Shown here piece by piece: positions 13,316 through 26,879 of a stretch of 64,000 nucleotides of DNA. The DNA lies in NCBI GenBank assembly GCA_963573305.1, contig OY754339.1:90737838-90801837 (forward strand). Reading direction: 5' to 3'. Origin of the DNA: Pyrrhosoma nymphula. Lineage: Eukaryota; Arthropoda; Insecta; Odonata; Coenagrionidae. Within the stretch, counting starts at the first letter, position 1. Each line of letters opens with the position of its first letter. A model generated the notes under the pieces. That model was not told the origin of the DNA and did no database searches. It saw only the letters and a program-made list of their open reading frames with translations. Position numbers and translations under genes: made by a program.

Positions 13316-16030
13316 GAAGTCGCGAAATTATGTTGTGCATGAGTAGATATTCAACACTAAATTCGTACTCACACCTTATTCTATACCTAATATGTTACTA
13401 GGATACTTGGTTTCGTAATTATATGACGGATATCATACTTCATTAAAGTATGAAATTCACTTTATTTCATTACTGTTTCATATATTTTATATGGACGATT
13501 ATTGGAAACTTGTAAATGAAAGCTGCATATAAATGGACACGGATTTTTACTACTTCCACGAACAATATTAATTTGAGCATATAATTTTACAACAGAAACT
13601 TTCAAATAAGTTACCACTTCAAATTTTCCGTAATAACTACCAAAGTGTTCAGCTACTTTTTTTCCAAAATATTACCGCAATTTTACAGTAAATATTGACT
13701 CACTATTTATTATGAGGCCTCACTCCAGGATCACTCATCGCATATGCCCAATGTTGGAAAAATCCCCATTGTGTGATACTGGTTAAAATACGGATACTTC
13801 ACAGTAACTGCCTATACTATGGTATAAACATCATTTATATAAAGAACTAGCAACACAAAGCTTATATTTATTTTAATGCTAGAAACACACACATTTACGG
13901 TGTTTGTTGATGATTGATAGTTTCCGTGGTTCCCGCTAGTCAATTTGTCTACGTTTTCGTTCCCATTCGCTCCGTAGCACCATGACGATGTTTTAGCCTT
14001 ATGACGGGGACCTACGTAATCGCTTGGACATCATAGGTGTCATAAGACTCCCGTCATAGATATGACTCTATTCACGCCTGTGAGATTTATGTAATTGACC
14101 CGCTGATGCTCTGGTAGTTATACATTTAATTTTAAAACGGCTACATCCTCAACTTTACCCATGCTTTAGCTAATAATGATGCAGGAATTTCCCCCATGCG
14201 TCAATTCTTAATTTTGACTCGATAAATCAAAGATTATTACATGCAGTAAAATAACTCTGGTCGATGACGTAGGGATTGCAGGTTTCGTAAGCAATGGCTT
14301 CCTTTCCGATTTTAGAATCGGCTCTAAATTGTTCCACGGAATTCACTAGTCTTAGGCTCCACTTTGTGAAACTTCATGGTAGGTAACGTAAGTAAAAGCT
14401 GTTTAAGAGTCACATAATTTTTATTAAGTACGGTTCCGCGGGAAAGTCCTGTGGATCAGACCACATGATGCCAACTATTCGATAGAACATTTCTTTCAAG
14501 ATAAATATTTTGTGGAACTTACCAACATTTCACTTATTTTCCTTGGAATTTCTGTGAAACTATGAAGCAGGAATAAGGAATGGGGACCAACGTTACAGAG
14601 TGATGAAATCGAATTGGTAGCGTTAACTTTTGACTTCATTTGACTTCGTTTTACAAATATTTCTGATGACTTTTTTTGTGACTCAGTTTTTTAGACACGC
14701 CTTCAGCAGTCTTTTTGACATATGCACCATAGTAGCAGTTCAAGGGTATGCATCAACAAACAAACCTCTTTGAATATCCATATGATTTTTTTCCAATATT
14801 CCATATCCTAGGGATACAGTAAACAGCCCCTTACCTTTTTCTAATACTAACCTGGCTCATACTTCGAACTCAAATTTGAAATTCCATGAGATAGAATTGG
14901 AATAAATGCCAACATGTCGGAGAGTGATGTTTAAAAACTTAACTATAGTGTGGTGACGCAATGAATTCAAGAGTTTTCAATTGTTCATAAACAAAAACCT
15001 CAATAATTTTTTACTACGCCGAGGCTCAACATAGCGCACCAATCTATGTAAAATGTAAATTACTAAAATATTCAATATAATGTGTATAAGATATATTAAA
15101 AGCGGAATAGTATTCGTGCTTATGCAATAGCCGGTTTGCAGCTTCTAAAAAGAAAACCTTGACTCAGTTTCAGGCGAAAAAAATGTACTATGTACGTATT
15201 TACTTCAAATAATCAGAAATGCAATTAATAGTAAATTCAAACAGCGACGCATTAAAGTTTTAGAGAAATAAACTAGGGATACTGCATAGAATATTCTAAG
15301 AAAGGTTTAAACAGAAGAAATTCAAACCGATTATTTAAAAAAAAAATTGTCAATTATGAGATCATAATCAAGATGGGGGCTTACATGAGATCATAAGATT
15401 CAACGCCTTTGAAAGCGCAAATAATGCACGCAGTACTTCCTCTCATAACAGCAAGTTACATCATTAATAATATTTAGAAATATAGAAAATCGTCCGACCG
15501 GCATGAACTAAAAATACTATTTACCGCAGATTCTTACTAATTAAGACGGGATACTTCATCCAACTTGATAACATCATTGAGATTGCAAATTTAGATTCTT
15601 TTTTCCGAGCTTCTTTTTAAACACCACTAAATATATACTCATAAAGCGGAACATCACCGTCATATAGAAATATAAAGAATATAATGAGAAAAATAGAGGA
15701 ATTCTCGCATGGTTAAGAACATTTGTAAAATGCTAATGTAAAAGAGAGTTGTATGTTGCTACGAGATATATCAATGGTGTCATAGGGTTTTGCCTCATGA
15801 AAAGGATCCCACATATTTTATGTTTCCTAGCACCCTCACTGATTGCCACCAAGCAATACTTAGCACACCTCAGCCCTTCAGGTGTTTACGCGGGTGGCAC
15901 TGGCTGCAAGACATCGCCAAGCATCGGCACTTCGGCATTCCCCTAGTTCCATCAGTGCGCATCTATCACAGTCGAAAGGTACTCTTAGCGCCAATCCTTT
16001 TCCTAGTCGCATCCCAGAATAATTAAGAGT
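13316..16030. other. AT-rich DNA without recognisable genes
   Basis: Only short frames are present. No RNA gene or clear repeat was recognised beyond scattered CGTCATA-type words near 14000-14060. Confidence 0.6.
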
Positions 16031-16049
16031 CACATCTCTTGTAATCCCG

Positions 16050-16760
16050 CTTTCATTTTCCAGCCGACCCAGGCCCGGAGGGGCGGAGGAGGTGAGGATC
16101 CTGTGAATTGGGGGGAGGGAGGGGGGGAAGGGGAGAAGATGAAGTGGTTAGGAAAGGAGGGGGAAGAGGGAGGGAGGAAGTTGGAGAGGGAGGCAGAGGC
16201 AGGGCTGGGAAGGATGGGAACGAGAAGTATCAAGTGGGCCCTCGCGAAACAATGCGATGAAGATTAGCTGGTTGCCATGGGGTTTGTGTTGATTCTGGGA
16301 GCGAGGCGAGATGGAGGGAGTGAGGGTTTGAATTCCCTGGGAGGAAGAGAGGGGGGGGGTGTTCAGGGGTAGGCCGTGGGCAGGGGCGGCAGGGGGCTTT
16401 CGGGAGGTGGGGGGCAGAATCGAGGGATTAGGGAGATGAAAAAGGGGGAGGTTGGTCGTGCGCCTTCACTCACTCCTGGTCTCCATGGAGCAGAGATGTG
16501 GTGTACACTGCCAGGGATGTTCTTTGGGGGTGAGGAGGGAGGGAGTTTGGTTTGGCGTTGGCCAGGATCCAGCCGCAGCCATCCCCCGTTCCCTGCTTGC
16601 GCCCCTGAGCACTCCCTAGACTGCAGGAGGATTAAAACAACAATGCCGGGGAAAAGGATCGGCAGGGTTAAGGGATGGAGGATTGTTACGGTGGGGATGA
16701 GAAGTTTTATTTTTTTTATTTTTCAGGGAAGTCTTGCAAGGGGGTAGTGAGGTGCAAGCT
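16050..16760 (+). other. G-rich / polypurine block
   Basis: From about 16075 to 16220 the + strand is almost uninterrupted purine with repeated G3-G7 runs, and again at 16320-16450. The C-rich complement explains the proline-rich minus-strand frame and the glycine-rich + frame at 16376-16747; neither looks like a conserved protein. G runs separated by short loops would permit quadruplex formation on the + strand. Confidence 0.55.
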
Positions 16761-19700
16761 GGCATATGGAGGGAATTTGGTCTGTGCACTAGCCATCCAC
16801 TTTATTCGAGGGGGGTTCAATTGACTGTGGTCATTAGGGTCTGCAATTGGAAAAGGTTTAGCGATACAACTCCAAACACTGAACCTTAAAGAAAAGTAAT
16901 TTTTCACCTTTTTTCAAAGAAATCCATCGTAGGAGCAGTACTGTTTTGGTCTTTCTTAGAGTTAACTGTCGTTAATACTGTCACCAATAGTGAAGTTAAT
17001 GAGCATAATGCATTTTCATGATATGTGCTTAAAATGTGGTACTGCAGAATTTAATCCACATCATTATTACCATGGAGCAAATGGTAGACACATTAGATAG
17101 TTTAAATACCTAATTTGAAATTGCAAAAATACTATTTAACGCTAGGAGTACGGACCTCAGGTCTTCGGCGATCCAACAATTATAATTCAAAATATATTCA
17201 AATAAATGTTTACAGACATAAATTAAATTGACACTAAAGGTGTGACAAAATTCTATACAATAAAATTACGAATATGAAATAAGGTTTAGAAGGATATTAT
17301 TAGTTTAATCAATAGAAATCATGGGAATGAGCATCATAAGGGATTTTGTTTACTCGTTCTACCATGCTTCATAATGAAATAATTTTGATTCCCATATCTG
17401 GGCATTGTAAAACCAAAAAATAGCATCTTGCTCTGCTATCCATTGCACGAATGCGTGATTCACAGTTTTCTACTCTATTAACTATAAGATACTACTTTTT
17501 AAAAATGCATACTTCAATCGGAAGTCTGATTGCGTTTGTCATCCGGGACGTTCTCTTTCTGAACGGATTGAATCAAACAAAGAAGCCTGGAAGGAATAGA
17601 AATGTCGTGCCATTCCAGATTGACGAAAAATAAAATTGACTGATTCATGATTAAAAATGACTTTGCTTAAAGCCACACTTTTCCATCTCTTTGTAAAAAT
17701 TACTTTGTTTAAATACACACGACAAGTGTGGATTTAAACAAAGAAACGCCGCAAGGATATGCGAGACGGATCGCCGCCGGGTGCAGTATCACTAAAATGA
17801 TATAAATATCAATCAATATAAAATCAGCTACTAATTTTGCCTTATGCTGGCATAAAAAAATAAATTACTCATGCTTTTCTTATGACAGCGCAGCCAAGAA
17901 CGCTGTTCTACGACCTCCCGCTCCGGAGAAAATGTTTGTTTATAAATCTCCCAACAAAAACTTTTTCTTATAAGATATAATTCTATAATTTAATAAATAC
18001 ATAAACAATAATGTTATCTATCAGATTATAAAATTTGGTGCCCATAATACAGTGCGTTTTTAAGAAAACAAATTATAAACATGACTCCTTAAAATACGCC
18101 TAAAAACGGGCACTTTTTACGTCCTCGCCTCAATAAAAAATATAGTTTTAAATGTAATAAAATATTATTTATAACCATTAAACGCAAAATAAACCAAAAA
18201 AAATATAGAGTAATTTCTGTTTTTGTAAAGTCATTGGTTATTTTGTTATTGAGCTTCAAATTTGAGTACACATAATTTTGTGTCGGACATACATCTGAAA
18301 TGAGAATTAAAAGGAAGGCTGCCGCAAACGAATCATCGAGTTGGTAACTACTGATGACGTTGATTGAGGACTGCCATTATGAAAAGGTGTATTAGCCTAC
18401 TACCTTTATGCCGTTCAGAAATATGCTGCTCTCAGAAGATCCCGTTTTAACCGAGGAAATTCAATTAGCATGTGGGATGTCCTTATAGCAATTGATCAGG
18501 GTGAAGGATTAACAGGTCATCCACCGGAAAGCGATTCAATTGGCGACTTCTTGAAGACTGACGTCGCCATTGTCTCCAGGTTGTAGCAACCTGAAAGGTT
18601 TTGAAGACAATGGCAATTTTAACCATCAAAATTTCAGCAACTGAATTCCAGTGAAGACTGCACTCATTGTGCATTTTAAAGCGACATAAGATTGCGCAGT
18701 GCAGTTTGAGGTAAAAAATTATGTTATATGTTAGCAAATGTAACGAAAAAATGTACAATGTACATGCGAATGAATATTTTTACCATTAAGTCAGTAGAAT
18801 GGTTTTGCATTAAGAGAGTCATGTGTTTAGGCACTTTACCTATACGGTTTTCTTTCGAAGGAGATAACAGATGAATGAGGTAACAGATTTTATTGCTGCT
18901 GCAGCAGCAGCAGTAGTTGCAGCTATTGTACTTTCAGTCATTACGTCGAGAATTTGGAGAAGGAGAGGTATGTAGACTCGGCATTGCAATTGCCAATACT
19001 TAAGCAGGTGGTCACTTTCCGCACAGTTTTTGTACAGGCATTCACCCAATGGTTACAGCACGGTTCTGCTAAGAACTTCAAATTTTTAAGACCTATTCAT
19101 GAATTGAAAGAAACGTTTGGATGAGGCAGCATTAGTATTGGAGGTGCATCCATTTAGAATAGATCATGGTGTGATTAAAATTAAGTAGCTATGATAGCCA
19201 TTTTTTAAATAGTTATGCCGGAGTTAGCTGCTCCATTTGACTCTCGGAGACCCATTTTCTATTTAATTGAACGACACATCTAGCTAATGTGTGTAGTGTG
19301 TCGAAGATGGTGTACAAAATATCGGGAAAAATCCATCCTCTATGACTCGTAATAACAGCATGCATTGTTCTATGTTAGTTGAATACGAAAAATATACAAT
19401 AGCTGCTCATATGTGAAGTACCATATATCTTCCATTAAATAGGGAGTTGAATTATTTACATCGGATAAATGGGGAAATCTTCAGTTACTGTTGCCAACTC
19501 CACCAACAATCTGTTCATTATCACGATTATAAAGAAATACCGACATTTTACTAAAATTCAATATAAAAGTGTCCTTAAGCAACTGCCCGAAAATTAAAAA
19601 CTACTGAGGTGGGCCTTCTTAAATTCATTTTAGATAAAAAATATGATGGTGAGTTGGATAGGAAAGAGACGTTTCAAATATATTTAGAAATGTATTATAC

Positions 19701-19820
19701 ACCAATTCCAATATTTTCACCCAAATACTTATTGAGAATGATGGACGCCTTTACTCAAGAACCACACGCTGCTCTACGTAAACAGCAAAGGACAGCAAAA
19801 GAAATCAGTCACGGCTGAAA
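16761..19820. other. AT-rich DNA without recognisable genes
   Basis: Contains a GCTGCTGCAGCAGCAGCAG trinucleotide tract at about 18894-18912, and a nested hairpin around 18565-18635 (an inner CAGGTTG/CAACCTG stem, an outer GCCATTGTCT/AGACAATGGC stem). No protein family was recognised. Confidence 0.55.
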
Positions 19821-20013
19821 GCGGTCCAGGGGTCGGTCCTGGGGCCTGACCTTTGGAATGCAATCTACGACACTCTGCTAAGGACCAAGATACCCAACGA
19901 ATCACGCATGGAGGGCTATGTAGAAGACATAGTAACTGATTGCAATTCGTACCAAGGAGCAAGCTCAAATAAAACTCCACCAGATGATACGCCGCTCAGT
20001 GGTCTATAACCCC
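19821..20013 (+). pseudogene. R1/Jockey-like reverse transcriptase fragment
   Basis: Translation from 19827 gives QGSVLGPDLWNAIYDTLL and then GYVEDIV, the motif B to motif C region of non-LTR reverse transcriptases of the R1/I/Jockey group; the YADD box has decayed to YVED. After a +1 shift near 19950 the frame reads RTKEQAQIKLHQMIRR, which fits the helix after motif C. The scrap is under 200 bp with no partner domains, so it is a truncated relic. It ends where the tandem repeat and the minus-strand transposase relic begin. Confidence 0.7.
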
Positions 20014-20079
20014 AAAAAGCTTGTCATTATATTCATACATTGCTCATTTCGCATGAAGTTATTAATATGAATATTTTCA

Positions 20080-20350
20080 AGGTTAGTGATTACCACTATG
20101 ACGTCAAAATTTAATAATTCAAAATGGCGGATCCAGTATCGAGGACAAAATTCCTTTAAAATCGTCCAATAATGCTGAAAATTAGTTTCACTACATTTTA
20201 AAGGTCGGTGATCTCAATATGACGTCAAAATTCAAAATTTAAAAATAGCATATTCAATATGGCGAACAAAATTTCTCTAAAGTGGTCCAATTATGCTGAA
20301 AATCAACTGCATTATGATTTTAGGTCGCTGATTACGATTTAGAAGTCAAA
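20080..20350. repeat. Tandem repeat, ~121-bp period, with TGACGTCA
   Basis: Three successive units start AGGTTAGTGATTACCA (about 20080), AGGTCGGTGATCTCAA (about 20202) and AGGTCGCTGATTACGA (about 20323). Units 1 and 2 share ATGACGTCAAAATT, an AATGGCGGA/AATATGGCGAACA segment, and a TCCAAT(A/T)ATGCTGAAAAT segment. The third is partial and diverged. The repeat lies just past the 3' end of the minus-strand Transib-like relic and may belong to the same element. TGACGTCA is also the CREB/ATF palindrome, but regulation here is speculative. Confidence 0.75.
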
Positions 20351-20479
20351 TATATAGATACTTGCTTAATATACAGACGATTGTTTATTAATTTTATTAC
20401 ATGTATTATTAAAAACGCTAATATTGTGTTCATTATTAGAAATTGCATAAAATAAATGATGATAAATAATGATTCGATA

Positions 20480-22010
20480 ATCAATTATCTATATGATCTG
20501 CCGAATCATAACTTCGTCATTCGAACTTTCTGAATCAAGAAATGACGAATAATCTGTCTCATCAATACCAGAGAGAATTAAAAATTAAATAGATTCTGGT
20601 GAAAATGATTTCATCTTTTTGTATTGTGCTTTTCTCGGTCTAGAATTTAGCGGACCTGAAGAAACAAGAAGCCCGACAAACATATCTTCTAGTGTTTTCG
20701 CTCTGCTACATTTCCCTGAGAAGTTTTTCCTAAATTATTTTTTGTTTTTGTTCCATGATTCTTGAGCATCTCCATACATTTGCCCAATTGGTAACATAGA
20801 AGTTTTTATAATTTGTGATTTCTGAATCAAGGTTAAATGCATGGAAGTAGGCTTAAAACACCACGGATATAATTCCACGAATTTGTCAGCTGTTTTTTAT
20901 TCAATATTTGTCAAATTTAGTCAAGTTAATTCCATGGCTATTTGAAATAACTTGCAATATAACGTTAAATAGCTTTATTAAGTCTTCGTCGATTCCCGTA
21001 ATCCAAGCGGATAATATCGTATTTTCAAAAAATCTCCGAGATTAATTTCCGTCATTTGTGCCTCCAAACCCTGGTTTCAAACTTCTTTACAACACACAGT
21101 CAAAGTTGATCAATAAGCAATCCTATCTGGGATAAAAAAATCAGCTTGAATATGTTTTTTTGTTTTCTGCACTACTTCTTTTTCTTCACTGTCAAGCGCT
21201 TGTCCTTTGCTTATGCCAATTTTTATGAAACGTGCAAGCATCAGTCAAAGGACCGTATTCACGCATGCAACGACGATATTCCAAATTTTATATCGTCTTT
21301 ATTATTTTGTCTGTTTCGCATTTCACCAATAGTCTTAAATTGTTTTGACGTTGCCTTCCCTAAAAACAACGTAAGTTCGATTACGTACCAGTAGTTGCAC
21401 TGCAGACTTTATTATTCACCATGTTCAAGACATGTTTACAAACATTTGCACTGGTTGTACAGCCACAGTTATTCGAGGAGGAACAAGTGTTATTACTTGT
21501 TCTTCAATGTAATTTTCATCCTGGAAAGATACTGCCATCGTTTCATGTATAAATTGAAGTCGTATTGGCCTACAGAATCGAGGAAATAAAGGAGTTCGAT
21601 TTTTCTATACGATTACTCATGCTTCCGGTTTTTCATCAATAAGCATTATTTGAATATGTTTTGCTTCCGTCATCATCAGAAAACTTATGACTGTACACAT
21701 TTTGATCGGAACTGCCATCACAGCCCCACTTGCAAATAATAATTAAATAGCTAACTGTTGCAACAGTTAAGCAGTTTATAACTTTGTTTTGTACTAATAA
21801 AATACGTTAAGTCGTATGGTTTAATATGACTGCAATGAATCTCCAGCACTGGTTTCAGTAATTTTTAGTTCTGACTTCGCGGAAAAACAATGAATTTTAG
21901 CTTTTGCAACTGTTGAATACGGTGGAATTATTTTATGATTTACTTTTAAGAACTTAATAGTAACAATAACTTGCAATTTAATTGGGCGATGCCAATAATA
22001 AGGCATAATT
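20480..22010 (-). pseudogene. Transib/RAG1-like transposase relic
   Basis: Read on the minus strand, short conserved-looking blocks appear in order through several frames: IIPPYSTVAKAKIHCFSAK (about 21930), KWGCDGSSDQNVYSHKFSDD (about 21720), NPRPSSTRYCRPIRIQFIHE (about 21570), MVNNKVCSATTGT (about 21410), VNTVLKLMLARFIKIGISKG (about 21220), YPWCFKPTSMHLTLI (about 20860) and IGQMYGDAQESWNKNKK (about 20770). Three blocks resemble the catalytic neighbourhoods of RAG1-core/Transib DDE enzymes: DGSS for the first Asp, the PRPSS..CRP segment, and an E-x-x-NK segment for the last acidic residue. The family call is from my memory of motif wording, not from alignment. Many stops and frameshifts show it is dead. 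No CACWRTG-type termini were found. Confidence 0.55.
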
Positions 22011-22300
22011 CTTATTTCTTCACTCTCAATGAGCGGAAACCACCATTAGGTTTTTCCAACAAAACGGTGGGGACATTTCACCATGACATTTTTTGTCGAA
22101 AGATATTTAAATACATATAGATTATAAAGAAATGAACTTCTGATTGTAAAAATAAGGCAAGGACTGAAACAGGTTCTCAGATCTCTGGTATACGCTGACA
22201 TGTTAAAAAGCCGTAAATATTTCTCCGGAAGGGTTGAAGAACAATAATAATTATTAACAAGTTCTACTTAAATGTTTTCAAAAACAAAGGGCTTTTATCA
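22011..22300. other. No recognisable gene
   Basis: AT-rich; probably the 5' flank or remainder of the Transib-like relic on the minus strand. No terminal inverted repeat was recognised. Confidence 0.4.
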
Positions 22301-22700
22301 AATACCCTTCCCACTCTCAACCTCTTTGGCCACGTCCATAGAACAACAGTAGACATGTTTTCTATTCTCTGCTCGTCACCCATCACCAAGCAACATCCTT
22401 GACCGCTCTCCATTCCGGAAATTCAACACCCTCGCCCTTCCGTCACGGGTGATCAACTTCCCCTCCGCCATAGCCAATCTCCCTCGATTGTCGCCCACCC
22501 CTCACATCCACCTTCCCACAATCCCTTTCCCCACTTTTGACAATCGTGGAGCACTCGGCGACAAAACGCTGAGCGTAAACCTCCCTTTCCGCTTCCCCTT
22601 GTCCCCTTCGGTACACTTTTGGAGAAGATGGGGCAGAGGAACCCTGGTCTCGGCTCATTTGTCCCGCAAGGAACACAGAGTGTGTTGTATGTGTGTAAGG
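22301..22700. other. C-rich + strand block
   Basis: Locally GC-rich (about 22430-22640), with overlapping open frames on both strands (22449-22838 on +, 22443-22676 on -). Neither translation has recognisable motifs, and overlap on both strands is what composition alone would give. Confidence 0.45.
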
Positions 22701-25700
22701 GACAGCAGGGACCTGAGTAGGGGTTTAGAAAGGCGATTCGGGGAATACGTTTATGCGGATCCTGTGATGGAATTGAAAACGGCTCATAGGCTCGGTGCTA
22801 CTAGTTTACAAACAACTATCAGTGGAAAAGAAGTGTAAAGAGTGTTGCCTTTTCCTAACTACTATATGATCAATGCACATATCCCCTTCATGACGTTGTC
22901 CTTCATAACAGGCTGAAAGAAGGAAAAGAAAACAAAGCTTGTATTTATTCCAACTTTATTTCCAACGGGAAACCTTATCTCGGGACCATATAGCGGGAGT
23001 TGTAATAAATGGCACTTTTACATGCTCAAGATATGAAAAATAAATCTCTCATGCGCGGGAACAGACCAATAGGCGCAGTCCCTAGTCATAGACGATTCTT
23101 CAATGAGATTTCCAGGCTAACTGCAACTCGTAGCAGAGGAGTTTAAAATGCGAAGAGGGCGAATCCTATATTCGTTTAACAATACTTTAATTTGCCAAAT
23201 TAGATATGCAAATGGTATTTCAGCTTTAAACATCCTCATAACAACATTTAGGCATGGAAGTTCTTCACCATTGAGATGTAGAGCTACACTACACAGATGA
23301 GACAGCATGCGTCCAAAAAGACGCTAATGTTAGAATATTGGCAAGTCGCAGAAAATGGTAATCAAGCTTATAATATGGAGGAATAGAGGGGCCTCGGTTG
23401 CATCTCATAAAACTATTAATGCAACACGACATGGTTAATATTTCAGTTTCACTTCATTATGCCAGACTAATGAATTGAACTCTAAGAGAAAACTTACAAA
23501 GACATTAAACTTTACTGGGATAGCGAAATTAAATCAATACTGTATATGGAACGAATTTTGCATCACTTACTACCCAGAAATAATGACCAAGGTTATGATT
23601 GAAAAAATTAGCACAAGGGATGATTCCGAGTAAGTTTTAAGAAGGTATTAAGAAAAGTGACACTCTCATAAACGCATATTAACAAATTTTTAGCGAAAAG
23701 GGTCTTATGTGAACGAGTGGTGATTCTGAACCCTTACATGTGGGAATTGAAGAACAAACGCAGAAAAACAATTTAGTCTGTACAGAATGCAAACGAAATA
23801 CTTGCGTTGCACCAAATAATTTTCAAACAAACAGAGTGAGTCACAGGGTTACTGGGAAAATACGTCAATGGGAGCTTGTAGATATCCAAACATTAAGCGC
23901 AAGATGCAAATTACTTGAGAATAACTATTTTAAATTTGGAGAATTACATAGATAATATTGCAAACTTTGTATTAAAACTACAGGCAAGACCTCACAAGAA
24001 ATCTAAAAATAGGCATGATCCAAAATATATTTTTTATGCGTTTCAATTATCATCATAAAGGTAGATAACTCCACAAACTTACTATTTTATTGTGGCATTA
24101 ATAAACGCAAAAAGAACTATCAAAAAGAATCGCGCCTATATGTACGCTCGCAATACAATTCACATTATATATTACATTAATAACTGGCTTCATAATAATA
24201 TTTCGCCACACTCTTAGTAGTTTTATTGCTGTGTGCCACGCTGATGAACTTTCGGGGCTTAGCAGTACCGTGTATCTTCTAGTCGTACATATTTCTCTTT
24301 TTTTAACGTGATCGTTCAACCCTCTACCCCTTACAATGTCCCTTCCCACCCCTATGTGGGCCTTTTTGTGGTTCCCCACCCCTTACCTCCTCCATCCTAA
24401 TCCTGAACCGCCAAATCCCCTTCTCATATTCACCGCCTTAATCCCTTCCGGAATCCCTTCTTACAACCAGCGCATTGTTTACGCTCCTGCCCTATCGCTT
24501 AACAACACCGCACAACACAGATAGGAATCATTAACATCAAAACAAGCGGGGTGGGATGTGGAAGGAGCCGTTGACAAGAGGGGGATGAGGAGAGGAAGGC
24601 TATACGGTGACGGGGGGGGGGAGAGTTTGGCAGGGGAGGGGGGACACATGTAGCATTGTCGCCGGCAGCGCACAGAGAAAATTAATTAGCATCTGATACT
24701 CCTAAGCTCGGTGAGCGAGCGACGAGGCTGCTGTGTTTGTGGGGTCTACGGTTCGCGAGTCCAGCTGAAGGTGTTGGGATGTTAGATGTGTATATTCACG
24801 CACTAAGATGATGTTCATTTTTCAACCTTCGATCGCGTCCAGCCAGTGTTTCAAATGCACAGTTACGTTATCCAGCTCCATCAAAGACATTAATAGGTTA
24901 TTAAGCATTCCGCCAATCAACTACCACCTCCGCGGGTTCCGCGATGACACCCAGTATTTTTCACAAATCTATCAAGCTGTTTTTAAATATCGGTTTTATG
25001 ATGCGAGGTCAAATATTTTTCCAGCATGCAAACCAATGTTTATATGTACTCCCATTGTAAACACTCACGCCAACTATGCCTATATTCAATTAACCGACAA
25101 TCTGGTTTTTATCTCCAAAACTTGTCCTCTCAGTGAACATCATGGTAACGCAAAGGTATTTATCATATTGCGATGAACGTTAACCAGACATTATAAAATT
25201 GCACGTTAACGGCAAGTACCACAGTCCCAACTACGGTGAGACTCACATGTTCTAAATTAAGATTCAATGGCAATAAATGATCCCGTTCCCTCGAATGCGT
25301 TAAATTTCCCCATGTTCGAAATCTATATGCATTAAGCATCATTTCAATCATCATGAAACCTTCATTTCATCCATGAAGAAAGCATAAATACCTATACTTT
25401 AACTCCTCGAATGTTGTTGGATATGGTATACAACAAGGATGGACTCTGAAAACAACTTAGGTGAAGAATAATATTTTCATGACGATTAATCAATGATAAT
25501 TGCCTAGTTAAACAATTAATGGTAATAATATAGAGCTAAAACTTCCGGAGAAAGACCCAATAAAGAACCTTAAGTTTTATTTCACTCTTATACGCTGTCA
25601 AATTACCTCCATCACTTGCTTTGATACGATTTCGTTTAATTTCTTTTTATGTATTATCAGCCAAAACAGTAGCAGTCGATATTTTGTTCAAAATAGTATT

Positions 25701-26875
25701 TAAATTGTCCCGGCAGTAATGAAGGAATTTTTTTATAACGCAAAGACGGCAGATAGTAGATATCGGCAAAATTCCAAAGCGGTTAAAATCCGCGGAAGGG
25801 TTGAACTTAAGTTCAGTTGCCACTCAAACTCAACGTAAGAAGGCAGATGCAGCATTTATGACACTCGGAAAAGCTGACTTCGGTGGAGAAAAATCTTTAT
25901 TCAACGATAACATGCAAGAAAGTATCAAAATTACACACGAAATGCTGAATAAGGAATATGGTGGCAAATATGAATCACCCTGAGCGACAAAATATAAAAT
26001 ATAGTCAACGCTGAAAAAAATTGCAGGAACTAGCAGAAATTTTCAGGAAATAGTTAAAATGGGTTTTGAGAAGTAGAACCAACCAAAGAGATACCAAAAC
26101 TACACTAAAAAACTCTCTTGAGGGTTTTGAAGCGTTGAAAAATTATGTATAGTACGCCATGGGAGTGAATACACTTGCCTAATGTAGTCTACTCCCTAAG
26201 TTCTTTTTTACAGTGATGAAACGCTGCTAAGACGGTAACGCTTCGCGATCGTTTCTGTATTTGTTCTGAGATCACTACCTAACATTAAGCGGTGTGCTAT
26301 AACGCTGTTGTTCGATTTTGCACTGGATAAATATCGAAAGTTAGGTCGCCAACAGCCAACGTGATCGCATCTCCGACCCCTAAACGCACAGCAAAAAACC
26401 TGGAGAAACCTGCAACAGCCAGCGTATTTCAATGAAATTATATGTCACTGGGTGTCTCCAAATAAACCCTTATTTAGTCATCTCGGCATCTGTAAGAGGT
26501 TGGATCATGTTTCCTCCTTATTTAAAACAATACGTGACATTAAAACATAAAAAAACAACTTAAGTGGTCAACGCAATGTGCTTGGAATTGCGGTGTTGGC
26601 GGCAGAATTTACAATTTAGAAACCAATGCATTACTACAGAGATTAGCAGGTAGACCGAGAAGTTGTGTGTGAATGCGGTGGAAGTGGCTCTAAAGAGGAG
26701 TAATGTTAGAAGTATTAAAAAAAGAAAAGCATGCATGAAGCAATGCATAAATCTAACAGAATCAAAAGAGGTATGCAATGAGAGGGAATTATGGAGGGCA
26801 TTTTTAAAGAGGGCTAGTTTCTTATAGGTGATAGCTGTACTTTTGAACTGCCTAATCCGAAAGGGAATGGCGTGA
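22701..26875. other. Gene-free DNA with a mixed C-rich and G-rich patch
   Basis: Mostly AT-rich. 24310-24480 is C-rich and 24540-24660 is G-rich, including a run of ten G near 24613. The 122-codon frame at 24808-25176 and the shorter one at 25801-25983 show no known motif. No RNA gene was recognised. Confidence 0.5.
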
Positions 26876-26879
26876 TTGG

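Noticed and set aside
9577..14090. A repeat pair of CGTCATA/TGTCATA words flanking the LINE as a target-site or host-repeat signature
   Set aside because: Similarity is short and patchy, and the distance to the LINE ends is hundreds of bases.
20095..20101. CACTATG as a terminal heptamer of the Transib-like relic
   Set aside because: It lies within a tandem repeat unit and is not conserved in the other units.
22443..22838. Overlapping 129- and 77-codon frames on opposite strands
   Set aside because: GC-rich composition alone opens both strands here. No motif was recognised.
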